From: Streptomyces sp. DSM 15324
Lineage (GTDB): Bacteria > Actinomycetota > Actinomycetes > Streptomycetales > Streptomycetaceae
Assembly (NCBI RefSeq): GCF_001514285.1
Contig: NZ_KQ949029.1
Span: 290,134 to 354,133, forward strand
DNA length: 64,000 bases
Reading direction: 5' to 3'
The position numbers and the translations under genes are program-made. Every line of letters starts with the position of its first letter. Position 1 is the first letter of the stretch. Positions 17,990 through 26,720 of this stretch are shown here, one piece after another. Under the pieces are notes generated by a model. It was not told the DNA's origin. It made no database searches and worked only from the letters and a program-made list of their open reading frames with translations.

Positions 17990-20167
17990 ATGAACGCCAC
18001 TTCGTCCTCTTCCTCGGCTTCGCCGTTCGACATGGTCAGCGGAGCCCTGGCGGATTACATCCCGAGGGCCGGAGCGACGGCGGCCGCGGGTCACGCCGGT
18101 TCCCCGGGCGAGGCTGACGTGCGTCCGCCCCGGGGCAGCGGCGCGGAGCCCGACGACCGGGAACAGATCCTCGGGGCGGTCAACCTCGACCGGGATCTGA
18201 GGATCACCAGCTGCAATGTGGACGCCGCCCCTTTCGCCGGGGTGAGGGTCGTGCCGGGGGAACCCTTCGCGAATCTGCTGCCTCCCGGGGACGTACCGAC
18301 GGTGACCCGGCGCCTGCAGCGGGTCCTCGACACCGGCGAGGCGCACGTCGCCCGCGTCCAGCGCCTGCGGCGCAGCGACGGGTCGGAGCTGGTGGTGTCG
18401 ATGAGCATCCTGCCGGCCGCGACACCGCGGGAGGGTCTGACCGTCTCACTGATCGCCATGGCCAAGCGGCTGCACCTGTATGCCTCCGCCGCCGCGATCG
18501 GGACGTCCCTCGACATCGGGGAGACCGCGCAGTCCCTGGCCCAGTCCCTGCTGGCCTGGGGGGACGTCGCGGCCGTCGACCTGGACTACGCCGTGTGGAC
18601 GGGTGAGGCGGTCACCGAGCAGGCACAGGACCGCATCCGGCTGCGCCGGGCCGCCCTGGTGCCGGACCGGGCCTGGCCCGAGGGGTACCTGACCCCCGGG
18701 GACAATCTTCCCCAGGAGGCGAGCCGGCTGCTGGCCGGCGCGGTCATGCGGGACGACGTACCGCAGGCCATCGTCGTCCGTGACCGCGAGGCGATCGAGC
18801 GGGCACTCGGCGACCGACGGCTGGTGCGCGCCCTGGTGCCCGGCGACCAGCCGGTGAGCGTCGCGTGCATTCCGCTCATCGTCGAGGGGCAGCAGGGCGC
18901 CCCGGGCCCGATCGTGCTGGGCGTGACGGAGGTCTGGCGCCGGCCGGAACGCCCCTTCCGCGAGGGTGAGCTGCTCGACCTCCAGGAACTCGTGGCCAAG
19001 ACCGCCCGCCATGTGGACCTGGCCCGCCAGCACCAGCGGGAGCACGCCCAGGTCCTGGCACTGCAACGCCGGCTGCTGCCGCGGGTCGGCAGCGAGACCA
19101 TCGAGGTCGCCAGTGTGTACGAGCCCACCACTCCCGACAGTGCGGGCGTCGGCGGTGACTGGGTGAACAGTTTCCCGCTGCCGGGCGACCGGACCGCACT
19201 GGTGGTCGGTGACGTCGTGGGCCACGGCCTCGGGGCCGCGGCGGCCATGGGCCAGCTGAGCATGGAGGCCCGTGCGCTGCTGTCGGCGGGGCTGGGCCCC
19301 GGCGAGGTGCTGGAGCGGCTGGACGAGACGGTCACGCTGCTGGACGACACCGACGCGGGCCTGGCGGCCGGGTACAGCGCGCTGGGCTCGACGTGCTGCA
19401 TCGCGGTCTACGACCCCGTCGACCACCGGGTGGTGATGTCCAACGCCGGTCACCTCCCCCCTGTCCTCGTCCATCCCGACGGGTCCGCCAAGGCCGTGGC
19501 GGCCCAGCCGCACCCGGCGCTGGGCGCCGAGTTCGCCGTACGGGAACCCTTCGACGTGCACGAGTTCGCCGCGCCGCCCGGCTCGCTCCTCGTCCTCTAC
19601 ACCGACGGCCTGGTCGAGGATCCGTCCACCTCGATCGACGACGGCATCGGCCGGCTGACGGACGTGGTCCGTGAGGTGCATCCCTGGGACGATCTCCAGC
19701 GGGCCGCCCGTCGTGTGGTCGCCCGGCTGGCCCCGCCGGAACCCCTGCGCGACGACGTGACCCTGCTGCTGGCCCGGATGACCGGCCGCCGCGGCCGGGA
19801 CAGCGCCACCTGGCGCCTGTCCGCCCGCGACACCACCGCGGCCCGCGCCCGCGCCCTGGCCTCCCCCGTGCTGCGGGGATGGCACACCGGCGGCCAGGCC
19901 CGGGACAACGCGCTGCTGGTGATCAGCGAACTGGTCACCAACGCCGTCCTGTTCGGCACCGGGCCCGTCACCCTGCGCCTGGTGCGGGCCGGGCACCGGC
20001 TCACCTGCGAGGTCGGCGACAGCGGCAACGGCCGCCCACGCCTGCACCGCGGTGGGCTGCTCGACGACCGGGGGCGGGGGCTCCACGTCGTCCACAAGCT
20101 GACCACCCGCTGGGGCGTGCGGTGGACCGAGACCGGCAAGGCGGTCTGGGCCGAACTGGAGGTCTAG
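17990..20167 (+). CDS. SpoIIE-type PP2C phosphatase with sensor and ATPase domains
   Basis: A 725-residue signalling protein. Order of domains: a PAS-like region (about 65-150, ILGAVNLDRDLRITSCN), a GAF-like region (about 160-350), a PP2C/SpoIIE phosphatase (about 370-590) and a C-terminal HATPase_c anti-sigma-like domain (about 600-725). Phosphatase metal motifs are complete: GVGGDW, VGDVVGHGLGAAAAMG, SNAGHLPP, YTDGLVEDP and RDDVTLL. The ATPase has the N-box ISELVTNAVLFG and G-boxes VGDSGNG and GRGLHVVHKL. Such proteins dephosphorylate anti-sigma antagonists in partner-switching. I start at ATG 17990; GTG 17903 would add 29 poorly conserved residues. Confidence 0.85.
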   Translation: MNATSSSSSASPFDMVSGALADYIPRAGATAAAGHAGSPGEADVRPPRGSGAEPDDREQILGAVNLDRDLRITSCNVDAAPFAGVRVVPGEPFANLLPPGDVPTVTRRLQRVLDTGEAHVARVQRLRRSDGSELVVSMSILPAATPREGLTVSLIAMAKRLHLYASAAAIGTSLDIGETAQSLAQSLLAWGDVAAVDLDYAVWTGEAVTEQAQDRIRLRRAALVPDRAWPEGYLTPGDNLPQEASRLLAGAVMRDDVPQAIVVRDREAIERALGDRRLVRALVPGDQPVSVACIPLIVEGQQGAPGPIVLGVTEVWRRPERPFREGELLDLQELVAKTARHVDLARQHQREHAQVLALQRRLLPRVGSETIEVASVYEPTTPDSAGVGGDWVNSFPLPGDRTALVVGDVVGHGLGAAAAMGQLSMEARALLSAGLGPGEVLERLDETVTLLDDTDAGLAAGYSALGSTCCIAVYDPVDHRVVMSNAGHLPPVLVHPDGSAKAVAAQPHPALGAEFAVREPFDVHEFAAPPGSLLVLYTDGLVEDPSTSIDDGIGRLTDVVREVHPWDDLQRAARRVVARLAPPEPLRDDVTLLLARMTGRRGRDSATWRLSARDTTAARARALASPVLRGWHTGGQARDNALLVISELVTNAVLFGTGPVTLRLVRAGHRLTCEVGDSGNGRPRLHRGGLLDDRGRGLHVVHKLTTRWGVRWTETGKAVWAELEV

Positions 20168-20197
20168 CCCGTGCCGGAGTGAGGGTGGGTGCCCCGG

Positions 20198-21391
20198 CTA
20201 CAGCCACTCCCCCTCCACGGCCGTGGCCGTCAGTCCGGGTGCGGCCGCGTACAGCACCGTGCGGCTGCCGGACTTCTGGCCGGCCTCGTGGGCGCGGCAC
20301 AGGATGTCGAGCACGGCCGCGCCGCCGCGGTTGCCCGTGAGGTAGCTGTCCCGGCTGTAGGCGAGAAGGCCCGCCGGCCATCCTTCGGGCATCGTCTGCT
20401 CCATGTACTCCAGCACCCTCGTCCCACCGGGATGTGCGAGCAGCAGGTCGGGATGCCACCCCTGTCGGTCGTCCTGATGGCGTACGCGCAACCACCTCCA
20501 CATCGCGGCGACCGTCTCCTGAACGGCACGCGGTCCACGGCGGTCCATCACGAAGTGCGTGCCGTCGGTCCGGGTCTCCAGCCGGTGCAGGTCCATGGTG
20601 CCGGGCAGGGTGTGGTGCCACACCGCGTCCAGTCTCAGGACCGACTCCGGTGCGGGGCGCCCGGTGACCACCACGGCGACGGCGGTGTCGGCGAACAGCA
20701 GCCGCACGATCAGCGATTCCAGGGTCTCGTCGGCAGGTTGGTACGTGGTGCTCAGCGCCTCCGCGATCACCACCAGCACCACGCGGTCGGGGTCCGTCGC
20801 GACCAGATCGGCCGCGAGTGCGAGCGATCGGGTACCGGCGATGCAGGCCCACTGGGTGGCCGGGAGCAGCAGGACGTCGCGGCGCAGCGGAAGGCGGTTG
20901 AGCAGGGAGAGGTCGAGCCCCGGGAGGGCCGGGGTGGTGGAGTGACTGGTGATCAGACAGTCGACGTCGGCGGCGTCCAGTCCGGCGACGTCGAGAGCTG
21001 CGCGCGCCGCGCGTTCGCCGTACTCCTGCACGGCCGCCCAGGCCGGCGCGGTGCGCTCCTGGACCGTCTGCGGTGCGGGTATCGCCTCCAGTGCGGCGAT
21101 GGCGCGGTTCACCTCCTCGTCGCCGAAGCCGCCGCGGGCCAGTGCCTCACGAGCCGCGCCCGCTCCGGGGGTTCGCAGGCCGCTTCCACCGCTGGGCGCG
21201 GAGGCCGACTCCAGCGGCAGCATCCAGGCCCGTGAGGTGATCCCGGTGCTCGCGGCGATGCCGTCCATCCTCGGCAGCCACGGCGCCTGCGGGTGCCGGG
21301 CCCGGACCTCCGCCAGGATCTGGCCGGTCTTCACGACATGCTCGCCTTGCACCACGGCAGGAGGACACAGGTAGGCGCCCATAGCACGCAT
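20198..21391 (-). CDS. Type III polyketide synthase-like ketosynthase
   Basis: A 397-residue thiolase-fold enzyme resembling bacterial chalcone/stilbene synthase-type PKS. The catalytic triad can be placed: C183 in TQWACIAGTRSLALAADLV, H320 in LLLAHPGGTRVLEYM and N354 in YLTGNRGGAAVLDIL. RDVLLLPATQWAC aligns with the family's nucleophile region. These enzymes condense acyl-CoA starters with malonyl-CoA into pyrones or phenols. The cysteine surroundings (WACIAG rather than GCxAG) are unusual. No tailoring oxygenase or methyltransferase adjoins it. ATG 21391 follows GAGAAAG without spacing; ATG 21382 would fit that site better, and both are possible. Confidence 0.75.
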   Translation of the reverse strand: MRAMGAYLCPPAVVQGEHVVKTGQILAEVRARHPQAPWLPRMDGIAASTGITSRAWMLPLESASAPSGGSGLRTPGAGAAREALARGGFGDEEVNRAIAALEAIPAPQTVQERTAPAWAAVQEYGERAARAALDVAGLDAADVDCLITSHSTTPALPGLDLSLLNRLPLRRDVLLLPATQWACIAGTRSLALAADLVATDPDRVVLVVIAEALSTTYQPADETLESLIVRLLFADTAVAVVVTGRPAPESVLRLDAVWHHTLPGTMDLHRLETRTDGTHFVMDRRGPRAVQETVAAMWRWLRVRHQDDRQGWHPDLLLAHPGGTRVLEYMEQTMPEGWPAGLLAYSRDSYLTGNRGGAAVLDILCRAHEAGQKSGSRTVLYAAAPGLTATAVEGEWL

Positions 21392-21510
21392 CTTTCTCGG
21401 GGAACCCCTGGACGACGTCCAGTGTCTGAAACCTGCCTGATGCGGCATACCGGGGTCAAGATGCTTTCATCGCAATCCACTTCGCATTCCGCCTGTCTTT
21501 GTCCATATCG

Positions 21511-23097
21511 CTAGAGAACGGGACCGTGCGGAGGCGGTGCGGCGGCACAGGTCGGGTCCAGTGCGGGGAGTCGGCCGGTGCGCAGGTAGGCGTTGACCTG
21601 GTCGTCGACGCAGGCGTTGCCGTACTCGCCGTAGAGGCCGTGCTGGCGGGCGTGTTCGACGGTCAGGAGCCGCGAGCTCGGCCACCGCTCGCGCATGGCC
21701 CGGGCGCCGGAGTAGACGGTGCGGGGGTCGCCGGTCGCGGCGAGGAGCAGGGCCGGGACGTCGTTGTCGAGCACGGTCGGTGCCTCGGCGGGCGGCGCCC
21801 AGAACTCGCAGGGGGTGATGTCGTTCGCCAGCGGGCCGGCGAGCGGGAACCGCCGGCGCGACTGTTCGACCGCGCGCCAGTAGCTGCCGACACCGCGCCG
21901 CTCGGCCACGTCGCCGCAGAGTATCGCCGTCATCTGGCTGGAGGAGGCCGAGCCCGCCGAGGTCAGCAGGAACTCCAGTTGCCGGGCCAGTCCTTGGTCC
22001 GGCTCGACCGGCTGCCGGTCGGCGGCACGGGCCAGGAGGCGTACGGTCCGGGCCAGGTCGGCGCGCCGCTCGTCGAGATCGCTGCCGAGGCCGCCGATGA
22101 AGAGGGCGGGGAGCACGTGCTCGTCCAGCCGGTAGGTCTCCCCCACCCGCAACGGCTCCCGGGCTGCGGCGTCGAGGATGTGGTCCACGGTCGCGAGCAC
22201 CTCTGCGCGCGTGGCGCCCAGCCCGTAGGTGGTGTGGCGTGCGGCGGTCCAGGAGGCCCAGGCGCGCAGGGCCGCCTCGTTGACCGCCTCGGCGCCGCGC
22301 AGCAGGGTCTGGTTGTAGCGCTCGGGGGGACTGACGCCGTCGAGCACCACGCGGTCGGTGCGGCCGGGGAAGAGCTGGGTGTAGACCTCGCCGAGGTAAC
22401 TGCCGTAGGAGTAGCCGAGGTAGGAGAGGGTGTCCGCGCCGAGGGCGGCGCGGATGACGTCCATGTCGCGGGCGGTGTTGCGGGTGGTGACGTACGGCAG
22501 CACGTCACCCTGGGTGCGGGTGCAGCGCTCGGCCAGGTCGCGGGCGAGGCTGACCTCCCCCTGGTACGCCGCCCGGTGGGAACCGGCCGAGCGGAGGAAG
22601 GCGGAGCCGAGGTTCCAGCCGCAGTCGAGCGGGGTGCTGCGGCCGACGAAGCGCGGGTCCATGCCGATCAGGTCGTAGCGGGCGGCGACCTCGCCCATCG
22701 CGTCGGCGGTGGTGAGCGGCATGGGGAGGCTGGGGCCGGCCGGTCCGCCGTCGTTGAGGAACAGCGGGCCCGAGCGGTGGGCCGTGTCGGTCGCCTTCCG
22801 GCGGGAGACGGCGACGCTGATCGTACGGCCGCCGGGGTCGGTGTAGTCGAGGGGCACGGTGACGTCGGCGCAGTCGGCGCCCGCGGCGTCCAGCTCGCGG
22901 CCGGTCTCGTCGTCGGGGCCGAGTGCGCAGGCGTGCCAGTCGAGGTGCTGGGTGTGGAAGCGGGCGAGCGGGTCCGGGCCGGCGGCGGTGGCTGTCGTGG
23001 CCGCCGCCGCGGCGGTGGGCGCGACGGCCGAGGCGGCGAGCAGCATCGCGCACACCGCGAGCGTCCTGGGTCGTCGTCGAAACGGTGAAGTCGGCAT
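21511..23097 (-). CDS. Secreted alpha/beta hydrolase, peptidase S33 (TAP-like)
   Basis: A 528-residue exported hydrolase related to the Streptomyces tripeptidyl aminopeptidases (SlpD/Tap family). ATG 23097 gives a signal peptide of about 34 residues with a long Ala-rich core. The nucleophile is S230 in YLGYSYGSYLGEVY. The oxyanion segment is FLNDGGPAGPS, and the C-terminal TAP-like domain contains VPALLLAATGDPRT with the catalytic Asp and VEHARQHG with the His. These enzymes trim tripeptides or hydrolyse esters outside the cell. An upstream open frame is only shadow, because the signal peptide sets the start. Confidence 0.85.
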   Translation of the reverse strand: MPTSPFRRRPRTLAVCAMLLAASAVAPTAAAAATTATAAGPDPLARFHTQHLDWHACALGPDDETGRELDAAGADCADVTVPLDYTDPGGRTISVAVSRRKATDTAHRSGPLFLNDGGPAGPSLPMPLTTADAMGEVAARYDLIGMDPRFVGRSTPLDCGWNLGSAFLRSAGSHRAAYQGEVSLARDLAERCTRTQGDVLPYVTTRNTARDMDVIRAALGADTLSYLGYSYGSYLGEVYTQLFPGRTDRVVLDGVSPPERYNQTLLRGAEAVNEAALRAWASWTAARHTTYGLGATRAEVLATVDHILDAAAREPLRVGETYRLDEHVLPALFIGGLGSDLDERRADLARTVRLLARAADRQPVEPDQGLARQLEFLLTSAGSASSSQMTAILCGDVAERRGVGSYWRAVEQSRRRFPLAGPLANDITPCEFWAPPAEAPTVLDNDVPALLLAATGDPRTVYSGARAMRERWPSSRLLTVEHARQHGLYGEYGNACVDDQVNAYLRTGRLPALDPTCAAAPPPHGPVL

Positions 23098-23268
23098 GTG
23101 ATCAACGCTAGGGCGGCTCGTGGCCCGGCAGGGTCCGGCAACCCCCCTGAAAGACACCGGGGTTCTCCCCGGGATATCCCTGGGCCGGCGTTGTCGTGGA
23201 TGGCCGCTGGTGCAGATCACGCACGGGAGTCCGCCGGGCCGGGGCTCGGCGACTCCCGTGCGGCAGGG

Positions 23269-23730
23269 TCACCCTCGGCGTGCGCCTCCGGCGTCCGTGC
23301 GGTGTCGATGGTGCGGGGCAGGGGCCTGTGCGCGACGGTGAGGGCGGCTGTGGGCGACCACCGTCAGGACGGCCAGGACGGCCACGCCCGCCGCCTCGAC
23401 GTACACGGTCGGACGGACCAGTTCCGCGTCCATCGACTCGACGAAGCCGAAGAGCCCCGTGGTGAGGCTGAGCACCAGGGCGCCCAGGGTCCCCGCGGTG
23501 AAGAGGGCGGTCACGGCGGCTACCGGCGCCAGCCGGCGTACGGGGGTGCCCAGCAGCGCCAGGGCGAGCAGGAGGCCGACGACGCCGTTGAGCAGGAAGA
23601 GCGGCCCGATGGTGTCGAGGCCCCGGTAGCCCTCGGCCCACAGGCGCAGATGGATCGCTGCCATGGCCGCCGTCAGCCCCGCGCCGGCCAGGCGCAGGAC
23701 GAGCGTCGCGGCGGTCCGTTCAGTAGCCAT
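23269..23730 (-). CDS. Four-helix membrane protein, partner of the cupredoxin
   Basis: A 153-residue membrane protein with four predicted helices, for example LVLRLAGAGLTAAMAAIHLRL, TIGPLFLLNGVVGLLLALAL and VEAAGVAVLAVLTVV, and a His/Arg-rich C-terminal tail (SRPHRRAQAPAPHHRHR). The tail could bind metal, though this is speculation. Its start overlaps the end of the cupredoxin lipoprotein gene by 11 bases, so the two are one transcription unit. Family is unrecognised beyond a general DoxX/DUF-like membrane protein look. Confidence 0.65.
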   Translation of the reverse strand: MATERTAATLVLRLAGAGLTAAMAAIHLRLWAEGYRGLDTIGPLFLLNGVVGLLLALALLGTPVRRLAPVAAVTALFTAGTLGALVLSLTTGLFGFVESMDAELVRPTVYVEAAGVAVLAVLTVVAHSRPHRRAQAPAPHHRHRTDAGGARRG

Positions 23731-24205
23731 TGTTCGTAGGGGTGTTGTCGTTGGTGCTGGTCGACGCCGGGGTTCCGCCGACCGTGATGTGCGTCTTCAT
23801 GCCGAGGTCCTTGTGTCCGTCGACGGGGCAGAACACCTGGTACGTGCCGGACCTCAGCGTCACCGTGAGGGTCGTGGACTGTCCGGGCTCCAGGGTCGTG
23901 CCGCGGTTGTCGCCGCCAGGGCCGTCCAGCTCCAGGGCGTGCTCGTGGTGCCCCATGTTCTGCGCGGTGAAGGTGTACCGGCCGGGGTGGTACTTCTGCG
24001 TCGAGAGCTGGATGTGGAAGTCGGTCAGCTTCGCCGTGACCGGGGTCCCGGAGGCCCCGGCCATCGACGGGGCGGGTGCGGTGGTCGTACCGGAACCGCT
24101 GCTGCCGCCGCTGCTGCCGCCGCCTCCGCAGGCGGCGAGCAGGGCGGTCAGCCCGCCGGCGGCCACACCGAGGAGCACGCGGTTACGGGTGTGCGGGATG
24201 GTCAT
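23720..24205 (-). CDS. Cupredoxin (plastocyanin-like) lipoprotein
   Basis: A 161-residue exported blue-copper-like protein. It has a lipoprotein signal with lipobox LLAAC, then a Gly/Ser linker (GGGGSSGGSSGSG) that tethers it to the outer face of the membrane. The cupredoxin fold ends with type 1 copper ligands FCPVDGHKDLGM (Cys, His, Met) and an earlier His in NMGHHEHALEL. GGAGG lies eight bases before ATG 24205. It would transfer electrons or bind copper at the cell surface. It is transcribed with a small membrane protein and divergently from an ECF sigma/anti-sigma pair that may control it. Confidence 0.85.
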   Translation of the reverse strand: MTIPHTRNRVLLGVAAGGLTALLAACGGGGSSGGSSGSGTTTAPAPSMAGASGTPVTAKLTDFHIQLSTQKYHPGRYTFTAQNMGHHEHALELDGPGGDNRGTTLEPGQSTTLTVTLRSGTYQVFCPVDGHKDLGMKTHITVGGTPASTSTNDNTPTNNGY

Positions 24206-24266
24206 GAATCGGTCCTCCGGATCGTCCCCCTGCTCCCCCTGCAAGGGGTACGGCCGCGGCGGGCGG

Positions 24267-24314
24267 AGGGATTGCGGAGCGCCCGGGGGGAGAATGGAGG
24301 GGAGCGCAATCCCT
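24267..24314. promoter_or_regulatory. Inverted repeat between cupredoxin and ECF sigma genes
   Basis: AGGGATTGCG (24267-24276) and CGCAATCCCT (24305-24314) form a perfect 10-base inverted repeat separated by 28 bases in the 135-base divergent spacer. Read outward, each arm shows the same sequence to the gene on its side, so they could be matched promoter elements for one sigma factor driving both units, or a transcription factor dyad. GGAACG lies at 24325-24330, about 15 bases upstream of the sigma factor ATG, and could be an ECF -35-like element. Confidence 0.5.
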
Positions 24315-24340
24315 TCCGGGCGTCGGAACGTATTCCTGAT

Positions 24341-24916
24341 ATGTGGCGCATGGCCCTCTCCTTCGGACGGGTGCCCGACGAGGCACTGCTCACCGGCCTG
24401 ACCACGGGCGATCCGGAGCTGGCCGTGGCGTTCGTGCGCCGTTTCCAGAGCACCGTCTACGGCGTGGCCCTCGCCGTCCTGGCCGACACCCAGCTCGCCG
24501 AGGACGTCGCCCAGCAGACCTTCGAGCGGGCCTGGCGGCACGCGCAGGTGTACGACCCCCGGCGGGGCTCCGTACGGTCCTGGCTGACGACGATCGCGCA
24601 CAACCTGGCGATCGACGCGGTACGGGCCCGGCGGGCGAAGCCGGTCGCGCCGGAGGACCTGGACACGCTGCTCGACGTCGTGACCGAGACGCCCGAGCGG
24701 CGGGCGGTGGCGGACGACAACGCGGAGCGGGTCCGGCGCGCGGTGGCCGAGCTGCCCCGGGAGCAGGCGCGGGCCCTGGTGATGGCAGGCATCTACGGGA
24801 TGACGGCCGGGGAGGTGGCGGACACCGAGCACATTCCACTGGGCACGGCGAAGACACGGATCCGGACCGGCACACGCAAGGTGCGCGCCCTTCTCGAGAC
24901 GGAGGAGAAGCGGTGA
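24341..24916 (+). CDS. ECF RNA polymerase sigma factor
   Basis: A 191-residue extracytoplasmic-function sigma factor. Region 2 is FVRRFQSTVYGVALAVLADT, AEDVAQQTFERAWRHAQVYD and SVRSWLTTIAHNLAIDAVRA. Region 4 is ELPREQARALVMAGIYGMTA followed by EVADTEHIPLGTAKTRIRTG, where LGTAKTRI is the recognition helix. ATG 24341 or 24350 could start it; no clear ribosome site exists, so the mRNA may be nearly leaderless. The stop overlaps the GTG of an RskA-like anti-sigma gene. It probably belongs to the group controlled by zinc-binding anti-sigma factors. Confidence 0.9.
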   Translation: MWRMALSFGRVPDEALLTGLTTGDPELAVAFVRRFQSTVYGVALAVLADTQLAEDVAQQTFERAWRHAQVYDPRRGSVRSWLTTIAHNLAIDAVRARRAKPVAPEDLDTLLDVVTETPERRAVADDNAERVRRAVAELPREQARALVMAGIYGMTAGEVADTEHIPLGTAKTRIRTGTRKVRALLETEEKR

Positions 24917-25587
24917 GCGGCATGGAGTGCGAGCGGCTGCGGGAGCAGGGCGCCGAGCTGGCGCTCGGGGTCCTGCCGGCCCGTGAGCGGGCCGAGGCGG
25001 TCGCCCACCTGGACCGTTGCCCGGACTGCCGGGAGCACGTCGAACGGCTGACGGTGGTCGGCGACGGTCTGCTCGCCCTGCTGCCGGAGGCCGAGCCGCC
25101 GGTCGGCTTCGAGAGCCGGGTCGTAAGGGCCCTGGGCGCGGCCCCGGCACCGAAGCGGAGGCCCCGCAGACAGCGGCTGCGGCTGGCGGCGGCCGCGGTC
25201 GCCGCGACCGTGGCCTGCGGTTTCGGCGGCTGGGCGGTCGGCACGGTGATCGAGGGCGCGCCGGCACCGGTCGCCCGGCGGGCGGACGGCGGTCTGCGCG
25301 AGGCCGCCCTGGTGTCCGGCGGCCATGAGGTGGGCCGCTTCTTCGCTCATGGCGGTGACCGGAGCTGGGTGTACATGTCCGTCGAGTTCCCGGGGACCGA
25401 CCGGGGCCCGGTGCGGTGTCTGCTGGTGCGCGCCGACGGGTCGACGGTCCCGGTGGGTTCGTTCCCGCTCAAGGACGGTTACGGGTACTGGGGGGCGCCG
25501 GCCCCGGTCGACCCGACGAGCACGACCGGCGCCCGCCTGGTGGGCCCGGACGGAACGGTCCTGGCCACGGCACGCTTCTCGGCGTGA
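24913..25587 (+). CDS. Anti-sigma factor (RskA/zinc-finger type)
   Basis: A 224-residue membrane anti-sigma factor. The cytosolic N-terminal anti-sigma domain holds H-x3-C-x2-C as HLDRCPDCREH, then a basic stretch and one transmembrane helix (RLAAAAVAATVACGFGGWAV), then an extracytoplasmic RskA-like domain with beta strands (WVYMSVEFPGTDRG, GYGYWGAPAPVDPT). It would hold the sigma factor until a signal outside the membrane triggers release. Start GTG 24913 overlaps the sigma stop; ATG 24922 is an alternative. The partner regulon plausibly includes the divergent cupredoxin unit. Confidence 0.85.
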   Translation: MSGMECERLREQGAELALGVLPARERAEAVAHLDRCPDCREHVERLTVVGDGLLALLPEAEPPVGFESRVVRALGAAPAPKRRPRRQRLRLAAAAVAATVACGFGGWAVGTVIEGAPAPVARRADGGLREAALVSGGHEVGRFFAHGGDRSWVYMSVEFPGTDRGPVRCLLVRADGSTVPVGSFPLKDGYGYWGAPAPVDPTSTTGARLVGPDGTVLATARFSA

Positions 25588-25789
25588 GGCTCGCCGCGTC
25601 CATCCCGGAACGATCGCCGTCGGTCGAGGGCATCGTGGAAGTCCGCGTCCAGGGCAGCCCCGCACTCCGGTCGGTGGCGGGACGTACTCGGGGTGTCGAC
25701 AGGGGGCGCTGCGGCCGGGCCGCGTCTCGGGCCGGCCGTGCCGCAGTCTGGGTGGGGTCGTGGGGGACGACAACGGCTGTGTTCGTTGG

Positions 25790-25976
25790 ACGGCCGGTGC
25801 CTTGAGCGGGCCGCCCGCACACACCGCTGGAGTTGCCCGAGAGCACCACATGGGTCACCGGGCACGAGGCGGGTCACCCCGGCACCGACCGCCTCCACGA
25901 CGCCCGCGCCCTCCTGTCCGAGCACGATCGGGGGCGCTCCCGCTCCGGCGTGTGACACCGCCGCGGTGATCTTCAT
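25790..25976 (-). pseudogene. Zinc alcohol dehydrogenase N-terminal remnant
   Basis: From ATG 25976 the minus strand reads MKITAAVSHAGAGAP, then jumps to PIVLGQEGAGVVEAVGAGVT and RLVPGD. This corresponds to the N terminus of aryl-alcohol-type zinc dehydrogenases with about 45 residues missing (including the first zinc Cys). After PGD a frameshift continues as VVLSGNSSGVCGRPAQGTGR, then sense is lost, so the rest of the protein is gone. Its start overlaps the end of the FAD monooxygenase fragment (ATGA), as in an operon. Confidence 0.65.
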
Positions 25977-26421
25977 GAGACGGCGGCCTCCGGGTCGTAC
26001 TCGTAGATCCAGCCGTTCTCCCTGAGCGGGTCGGCCTGTGCGTACTGCAGGTCGCGTGCCCGCTGCTCGGGGCCGTCCGGCAGGTGGTTGACGTGCGACC
26101 TGCCGTGCGACACCTGTTGCAGGCGGGCCGTGCGGCTGCGGCGCCGTTCCTCGTAGCGGCTCAGCGCGGCGGTCGGGTGGTCCGGGTCGGCCGCGAGGCA
26201 CAGGGCCAGGACGGCGGCGTCCTCGATCGCCTGGGCGGCGCCCTGCGCGAAGAACGGGAACATGGGGTGGGCCGCGTCGCCGAGCAGGGTCGCGTTGCCG
26301 CGGTTCCAGCGGTCGAGGGGCTCGCGGTCGAGCAGGGCCCAGCGCCCCGGCGTCTCGGCCGCCCTGATCAGCTCCACCAGCCGGGGGTCCCAGCCGGCGA
26401 ACTCGGCGAGCCCTCTGAAAG
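25973..26421 (-). pseudogene. FAD-dependent aromatic monooxygenase C-terminal fragment
   Basis: The frame ending at 25973 encodes the C-terminal ~148 residues of a salicylate/3-hydroxybenzoate-type flavin monooxygenase. GDAAHPMFPFFAQGAAQAIE is the second FAD-binding motif (GDAAH) with its typical continuation, and PDHPTAALSRYEERRRSRTA follows. The N-terminal GxGxxG domain and DG motif, about 240 residues, are absent. Homology begins near 26421, where the sequence switches abruptly into an NTF2-like gene in another frame. Inactive remnant. Confidence 0.75.
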
Positions 26422-26658
26422 CACGTCACGACGGCTCGCCCTCCGCGCTCCCGGCACGTCGTAGGCGAGGAAGCGCTCGCGGTCGTGGACGTCGCCGACC
26501 GGCCCGTGCACGATCACGCAGTCGGGGAGCATGAGCGCACGCTGCGCGTCGTCCCCTTGGGTGATCGCGACGAGCCACGCCGCCTCGGCCCGGGCGAGGG
26601 TGTCCGGCCCCCGCACGTCGTCCGTACCGCTCGACGCCGGCTGGGTGGTGGCGGTCAT
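26421..26658 (-). pseudogene. NTF2-like (DUF4440-type) protein, truncated
   Basis: From ATG 26658, behind a good GGAG site, the product starts MTATTQPASSGTDDVRGPDT and continues ARAEAAWLVAITQGDDAQRA, LPDCVIVHGPVGDVHDRERF. This matches the N-terminal half of NTF2-fold proteins often encoded with aromatic-ring enzymes. After about 75 residues the similarity stops at the junction with the flavin monooxygenase piece, and the frame runs on into nonsense to about 26368. One deletion therefore joined the front of this gene to the back of the monooxygenase. Confidence 0.55.
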
Positions 26659-26720
26659 GGTGTGTCTCCTGTCCGGGTGGGTCGTGTGATCGTGGTGCGG
26701 GGCCGGCGTCGCCCGAGCGG

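Noticed and set aside
23157..23172. Hairpin CCGGGG-TTCT-CCCCGG in the spacer before the S33 hydrolase as a terminator or riboswitch
   Set aside because: Only a six-base stem; such GC stems are common by chance in this composition.
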